Part shown: one piece after another, positions 7,013 through 10,012 of the stretch
Numbering within the stretch: position 1 is the first letter of the stretch
Layout of the letters: each line of letters opens with the position of its first letter
Origin: an uncultured Opitutaceae bacterium
GTDB lineage: Bacteria; Verrucomicrobiota; Verrucomicrobiae; Opitutales; Opitutaceae
Assembly: GCA_946482625.1 (NCBI GenBank)
Contig: CAMLSH010000095.1
Location: forward strand, 1 to 10,012
DNA: 10,012 nucleotides
Direction: 5' to 3'
Made by a program: the position numbers and the translations under genes
The notes under the pieces: model-generated
What the model was told of the DNA's origin: nothing
What the model saw: only the letters and a program-made list of their open reading frames with translations
The model's database searches: none

Positions 7013-7666
7013 CTACAGAGTTCCGATCGCGACTACTGGGCCCTCGGGTTTTGGGGAGCCGCCTTTGCGTTCGCGGCGAACGGTGAAAGCGGTTGCGGCG
7101 GCCGCGGGTTTTTCGGGACGAAATGCGACGCGCGCCGCGCCGTCGGGGGTGACGGTGAAGACGCCGGCGCTGACGGAGTCGGGGTGTGCGGGGTCGCTGA
7201 TCCAGAGTTGGTAATCTTGATCGGCTGCGAGCGCGGGGAGTTTTTCCACGATGAGGATTCCCTGTTGGCTGAGGGGATTCCACACGGCGATGGCGGCGGC
7301 AGGCGACGTGTCACCCGACGGGGCGGTCAAGCGAGCGATGGCGAGGTTCGCGACGTCGGCCGATTTTTGGAGGCTGGCGATATAGCTGGAGCTCAGGATG
7401 CGTTCCGCTTCGAGGCGCTGGGAGAGGCTTTGGGCGTCGGCGCTGGCGAGTTCGGCGTCGTTGCTCGCGAGCGAAAGTTGAGAGCGGGTGGTGAAGTAGT
7501 TGGCGCCGAAATACGCGGTCGAGAGCGCGAAACAGGCGGCGGCTGCCCAGCCGGTCCAGAGCGTAAGGCGCGCGGGGCCCTCTGAAGAAACGGACGCGGG
7601 GGCGTCAGCGTTTGATTGCGCCTGGTAGCTGGAGCGAGGCGTGGGGGCGTCGGGGGAGGAACTCAT
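7013..7666 (-). CDS. RskA-like membrane protein, candidate anti-sigma factor
   Basis: From the ATG at 7666 the protein has 217 residues: a short Ser/Pro/Ala-rich N-terminus (1-32), one membrane segment (about 33-56), a probable coiled coil (60-105), and a C-terminal domain like the extracytoplasmic part of RskA anti-sigma-K factors. Signatures are YQLWISDPAHPDSVSAGVF (152-170) and the end motif GGSPKPEGPVVAIGTL, which matches the usual GGSxxPxGPVxxxG. The cytosolic zinc-binding anti-sigma helix bundle expected before the membrane segment is missing; only about 32 residues precede it. It follows the sigma gene by 96 bp on the same strand, so a link to that sigma factor is likely, but how it would hold sigma is unclear. 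An ATG at 7717 would add 17 residues but lies in a hairpin and adds no recognisable sequence. Confidence 0.8.
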   Translation of the reverse strand: MSSSPDAPTPRSSYQAQSNADAPASVSSEGPARLTLWTGWAAAACFALSTAYFGANYFTTRSQLSLASNDAELASADAQSLSQRLEAERILSSSYIASLQKSADVANLAIARLTAPSGDTSPAAAIAVWNPLSQQGILIVEKLPALAADQDYQLWISDPAHPDSVSAGVFTVTPDGAARVAFRPEKPAAAATAFTVRRERKGGSPKPEGPVVAIGTL

Positions 7667-7703
7667 ACGTGTGAGAGGCCGGGCGCGGCGCGCGAGGCCG
7701 CAG

Positions 7704-7718
7704 GATGCCACGGGCATC
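7704..7718 (-). other. Hairpin between the sigma and RskA-like genes
   Basis: GATGCC pairs with GGCATC over a 3 nt loop, a perfect 6 bp stem inside the 96 bp gap. No T-run follows. It might reduce read-through into the RskA-like gene or be chance in GC-rich DNA. Confidence 0.3.
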
Positions 7719-7762
7719 TCGGATGCGGGGCAAATCTAAAGGCGGTGTCGCGGCGGGGCGGC

Positions 7763-8365
7763 TCAGTTCCGTGCGAACAACGTTTTGCAGTGAGCGCGGA
7801 GCAGCTGGCGTGCGCGGTAGAGCCGGGTTTCCACCGCTTTGGTCGAGCAGCCGAGCACTTGCGCGGCTTCGTCGTAACTGAGTTCCTCCAAATCCACGCA
7901 CACCACGGCCTCGCGGAGATTGTCGGGAAGTGCCGCGACTGCGGAGCGGAGGTCGGCGGCGAGGTCGGCTTTTTCCGCGAGGAGCGACGCGGGTTTTGCC
8001 GACGGATCGGGCAGGCTGAAACCGCCGGGGAGATTTTGGTCGAGAGCCTCGATGCTGTCTTCGCGCCGACGGAAGCGCCAGCGGAGGCGATTGCGGCCGA
8101 GGTTGCCGGCGAGCGTGAGCAGCCAGGGTTTAAAGGCCGCGCCTGCGCGGAAATGCGCGCGTTTTTCGTAGAGCCGTACGAACGCTTCCTGAGCCACGTC
8201 TTCGACATCGGCAGAGGGGACGCCGAGTCGCAGCAGGAACGATTTCACGCCAAGCTCCCAGCGCTCCATGAGCGGCGCGAGCGCGGCGTCGTCGCCGGTT
8301 TGCAACGCGAGCATGAGGGCTTCGTCGGGCGGGGCGCCGGTGTCAGTGGTGGGAGTGTCCGGCAT
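7763..8365 (-). CDS. ECF RNA polymerase sigma factor (CnrH-like by context)
   Basis: This 200-residue sigma-70 family protein has only regions 2 and 4, the ECF layout. Region 2 spans about 23-100, with the core-binding DVEDVAQEAFVRLYEK (53-68) and the promoter-melting FKPWLLTLAGNLGRNRLR (78-95). Region 4 spans about 139-193, with LPDNLREAVVCVDLEELSY and the helix-turn-helix DEAAQVLGCSTKAVETRLYRAR. The ATG at 8365 is chosen because homology begins near residue 15; an upstream ATG at 8461 would only add sequence that overlaps the sensor gene. Its start overlaps the sensor gene by 23 bp, suggesting coupled translation. It should be held inactive at the membrane until the sensor is triggered and then probably transcribes its own operon. 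Confidence 0.93.
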   Translation of the reverse strand: MPDTPTTDTGAPPDEALMLALQTGDDAALAPLMERWELGVKSFLLRLGVPSADVEDVAQEAFVRLYEKRAHFRAGAAFKPWLLTLAGNLGRNRLRWRFRRREDSIEALDQNLPGGFSLPDPSAKPASLLAEKADLAADLRSAVAALPDNLREAVVCVDLEELSYDEAAQVLGCSTKAVETRLYRARQLLRAHCKTLFARN

Positions 8366-8843
8366 GCGGATTGGCTGAATCGAGGTCGACGCCGGGGGCG
8401 GCTGCGTGATCGAAGCCGGCGATGCGGGGCAGCACGATGGACAGATAGCGGCGTCCATCATCGCCTCCGATAACGTCGGCGATCTCCCTCATGTGTGTCT
8501 CCAGACTGTTGCTACAAATGAGGTCAACCTGTCGCACGTTCGATTCGGCGGCGGCGAGCTCGGGGGCGGGTGCCTGGGCGTCGCGTAAGCGTTTCAGCGC
8601 CGTCCGGGAGTCACGGATGGCCCGGCAATGGTCTTCGCAGACGACTTGGTAGGCGGCATGCATTTTTTCGATGCGCGCGAGTTTCTCGCCGGAGAGGTGA
8701 AACTCGCGCCGCAGCCAGAGCAGTGCGTCGTCATCGCGAGTGGCGAGAGCGGAGGGCGTTTCGCGCAGGCAGGCGTACGCGATCCAGCCCGCGGCGAGCG
8801 CGAGCGTGAGCACGAGGACGGTGGTGAGCGCACGAAATTTCAT
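8343..8843 (-). CDS. CnrX-like periplasmic sensor with Cys/His residues
   Basis: This 166-residue protein has an N-terminal membrane segment (about 5-24) followed by a long helical periplasmic domain. It resembles the periplasmic heavy-metal-sensor (CnrX/Metal_resist) group: an FHLS...EKMHAAYQVVC stretch (48-69), a second helix ending ETHMREIADVIGGDDGRRYLSIVLPRI (about 115-141), where family members have H-M followed by a conserved YL-x-x-V-L-P. Candidate ligands are H49, H62, C69, H72, C73, C110, H117, M118, and the tail HAGHSHH (160-166). In CnrX the metal ligands are His, Glu and Met; the three cysteines here suggest a different metal or a redox signal (inference). Its ATG overlaps the upstream TGA (ATGA), and its 3' end overlaps the sigma gene by 23 bp, so all three are likely translated together. 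Confidence 0.75.
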   Translation of the reverse strand: MKFRALTTVLVLTLALAAGWIAYACLRETPSALATRDDDALLWLRREFHLSGEKLARIEKMHAAYQVVCEDHCRAIRDSRTALKRLRDAQAPAPELAAAESNVRQVDLICSNSLETHMREIADVIGGDDGRRYLSIVLPRIAGFDHAAAPGVDLDSANPHAGHSHH

Positions 8844-9160
8844 CGATGGTCGAGTGAGACGCGCTGATACGGATCGATGCTCGCTAGGTAACGTTGCACG
8901 AGTTGCTCGCGCTCGTGACCGGCTTGGGTGCGGGCGAGGAATCCACCGCCGGCACCGGCGATCACGATCGCGATCAACGCGAGCGAGGCGACCTGGCGGA
9001 CGTTTAGGCGCAACCAGGCGGCCCATGTCGCAGGGGCGCGGCGGCCGGCCTCGATGCGCGCCCACACGGCGGACCGGAAATCGGGATTGCGCCGGGGCGA
9101 GACGTGCCAGTTTTCGCGGAGGGACTGGCGGAAAGATCCGTCTTGGGAGTCGGAAGTCAT
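8840..9160 (-). CDS. Small single-pass membrane protein, candidate CnrY-like anti-sigma factor
   Basis: The 106-residue protein has a polar N-terminal part (1-55) with a WHVSPRRNPDFRSAVWARI block (18-36), one membrane segment (about 57-76), and a short outer tail with QRYLASIDPYQR (89-100). The layout (cytosolic tail, one membrane span, short periplasmic part) and its position before a CnrX-like gene and an ECF sigma gene match CnrY, which binds the sigma factor through its cytosolic tail. Sequence similarity to CnrY itself cannot be judged here, so the call rests on topology and gene order. It is the first gene of the operon; the 146 bp upstream, shared with a divergent gene, should hold the promoter. 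The stop overlaps the next start as ATGA. Confidence 0.72.
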   Translation of the reverse strand: MTSDSQDGSFRQSLRENWHVSPRRNPDFRSAVWARIEAGRRAPATWAAWLRLNVRQVASLALIAIVIAGAGGGFLARTQAGHEREQLVQRYLASIDPYQRVSLDHR

Positions 9161-9306
9161 GATGTTTTATCTGCTCTCAATACACCGCGGAGTCCACCGT
9201 ACCCTCGAACTTTTTAGAAAGAATGCGCGAGGGGTCGAGCGCTTGAACGGGGTAGGGGAATTGGCCGGTTCAACCGAGAAGCCGAATAACCTTAACCCGC
9301 ATCGCC
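9161..9306. promoter_or_regulatory. Divergent promoter region with a 6 bp inverted repeat
   Basis: The spacer separates the sigma operon from a plus-strand gene. TTGAAC at 9243-9248 and GTTCAA at 9268-9273 form an inverted repeat with 19 bp between them. On the minus strand GAAC (9271-9268) is followed 18 nt later by CGTT (9249-9246), and on the plus strand GAAC (9245-9248) is followed 18 nt later by GGTT (9267-9270). Both resemble ECF -35/-10 pairs, giving about 30 nt of leader to the plus-strand gene and about 80 nt to the minus-strand operon. Alternatively the dyad is a repressor site. This is inference from pattern only. Confidence 0.35.
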
Positions 9307-9696
9307 ATGAAATTCTTACGATCCAGGCATCTCTCTCGACGGATGCTCACCTCTCTATTCGCCGTTTTTTCGATCGGCTTTGTTTTTAGCGCAACCACCT
9401 CTCTTATGGCCGGCCCCGGCCTCGATCACTGGACCCGCAAGCACAAGGACGCTTCGTTGGAAACCTCGGTCCCGGATTCCAGCGGACCAACGGAGAAAGC
9501 GAAGGTCGAGTGCGGCGGCTGCAAAGTGGTGAAGGTGAAAAGCCAGCAGCCGAGTCAGAACGGCCGGTTCTCTCAGACGCGAACGGAGGATAAGATCCTG
9601 TGTGACACGGCTGAAAGTGCGAGTGCTGGAACCCGCTGCGTCCCGGCGAGTGCGGCGAAACCATCACATCTCGAAACCGGTGCCGACGGTCGCTGA
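9307..9696 (+). CDS. Small secreted cysteine-containing protein, function unknown
   Basis: This 129-residue protein is not identified. A basic N-terminus (MKFLRSRHLSRR) and hydrophobic stretch (about 13-32) end in TSLMA, giving a good signal peptide with cleavage near residue 35. The mature part starts GPGLDHW, is polar, and has a CGGC pair at 69-72 plus C99 and C111. From memory, small exported verrucomicrobial proteins with a GPG...W start and CxxC pairs occur next to sigma genes; no function is known to me. The C-terminal 25 residues look less protein-like, so a frameshift or decayed 3' end is possible. It reads away from the CnrYXH-like operon, from which it may be co-regulated through the shared spacer, and precedes a second ECF sigma gene by 105 bp. 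Confidence 0.6.
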   Translation: MKFLRSRHLSRRMLTSLFAVFSIGFVFSATTSLMAGPGLDHWTRKHKDASLETSVPDSSGPTEKAKVECGGCKVVKVKSQQPSQNGRFSQTRTEDKILCDTAESASAGTRCVPASAAKPSHLETGADGR

Positions 9697-9734
9697 ATGT
9701 CACCCACCGCTCTCGATCTCGCGCCCTCCCATCA

Positions 9735-9751
9735 GGCGGCCTCAAGCCGCC
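9735..9751. repeat. Short palindromic element, REP-like
   Basis: GGCGGC at 9735-9740 pairs with GCCGCC at 9746-9751 around a CTCAA loop, inside a G+C-rich string. It lies between the small secreted protein and the next sigma gene. The form resembles short extragenic palindromes that recur in GC-rich genomes; no T-run follows, so terminator function is doubtful. One copy in the window cannot prove it is a repeat. Confidence 0.35.
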
Positions 9752-9801
9752 GCTCCGCGTCTTGTAGGGTGCCACTCAGAATCGCTTTTCATGGGGTTCC
9801 G

Positions 9802-10012
9802 ATGGACGAGTTACTGAATAACCGCCCGGCATTTCTCGCCTTCGTCCGTCGGCGGTTGCGCGATCCGGAGGAAGCCGAGGATGTGCTCCAGCGTGCCTAC
9901 CTGAAGGCGTGGGGATGGCGGTCGCCGGTCGCACAGCCACGCGCATGGTTTTTCCGACTGTTGCGTCACCTGATCGTCGATACAGTGCGACGCGGTCAAA
10001 GCCATGCGCGTT
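9802..10012 (+). CDS. ECF sigma factor, N-terminal part, cut by the window end
   Basis: The frame from ATG at 9802 stays open to the last base, giving 70 residues. It matches sigma region 2: FLAFVRRRLRDPEEAEDVLQ (11-30) then RAYLKAW, and QPRAWFFRLLRHLIVDTVRR (45-64), the promoter-melting helix. Region 4 lies outside the window. Homology begins close to this ATG, which supports the start; an in-frame GTG at 9769 is an alternative. It differs clearly from the sigma factor at 7763-8365, so it is a separate regulator. It may form a unit with the small secreted protein just upstream. Confidence 0.88.
   Translation, partial: MDELLNNRPAFLAFVRRRLRDPEEAEDVLQRAYLKAWGWRSPVAQPRAWFFRLLRHLIVDTVRRGQSHAR

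Noticed and set aside
9791..9817. Short leader peptide overlapping the second sigma start
   Set aside because: An eight-codon frame with no conserved feature; likely chance.
9602..9817. 71-codon plus-strand frame as a frameshifted continuation of the small secreted protein
   Set aside because: It is Arg/Pro-rich without the expected Cys pairs; a frameshift cannot be shown without homologues.

Overview
The window is a GC-rich bacterial segment. The gene content suggests a verrucomicrobium of the Opitutaceae type, though this is inferred from memory of such genomes and not proven. The supporting features are a pectate lyase fused to Ig-like repeats, a FabV-type enoyl reductase, a CnrYXH-like sigma cassette, intergenic short-period repeats, and gene starts that mostly lack a clear Shine-Dalgarno sequence. 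All genes up to position 9160 are on the minus strand; the last two are on the plus strand.

Right to left along the minus strand there are three groups. (1) 9160-7013 is a compact regulatory operon: a small membrane anti-sigma candidate (CnrY-like), a periplasmic sensor with Cys and His residues (CnrX-like, ATGA overlap), an ECF sigma factor (23 bp overlap), and after a 96 bp gap an RskA-like membrane protein. The order Y-X-H matches the nickel/cobalt CnrYXH transmembrane signalling system. (2) 6802-4377 is a tight run of housekeeping genes: fabV (last step of the fatty acid elongation cycle), an esterase-D/enterochelin-esterase-like hydrolase, and dtd (removal of D-amino acids from tRNA), with gaps of 29 and 9 bp. 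(3) 3946-158 holds a secreted multidomain pectate lyase (signal peptide, beta-rich module, three Ig-like repeats, PL1 helix domain), a strong hairpin, and a membrane-anchored helical-repeat protein of unknown function.

On the plus strand, 9307-9696 encodes a small secreted cysteine-containing protein, and a second ECF sigma factor starts at 9802 and runs off the window. The divergent spacer 9161-9306 carries an inverted repeat that can be read as ECF-type promoter elements on both strands.

The non-coding DNA is distinctive. The spacer between the sigma operon and fabV contains three different heptanucleotide tandem arrays in a row. The esterase reading frame ends inside a degenerate dispersed-type repeat that supplies its last residues and stop codon. 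The spacer upstream of the pectate lyase gene is full of dyads plus a 20 bp tandem repeat. I see no CRISPR array, transposase, tRNA or rRNA, and no clear defence system. The best candidates for follow-up are the metal-sensor-like sigma cassette with its possible second anti-sigma protein, and the heptamer arrays.
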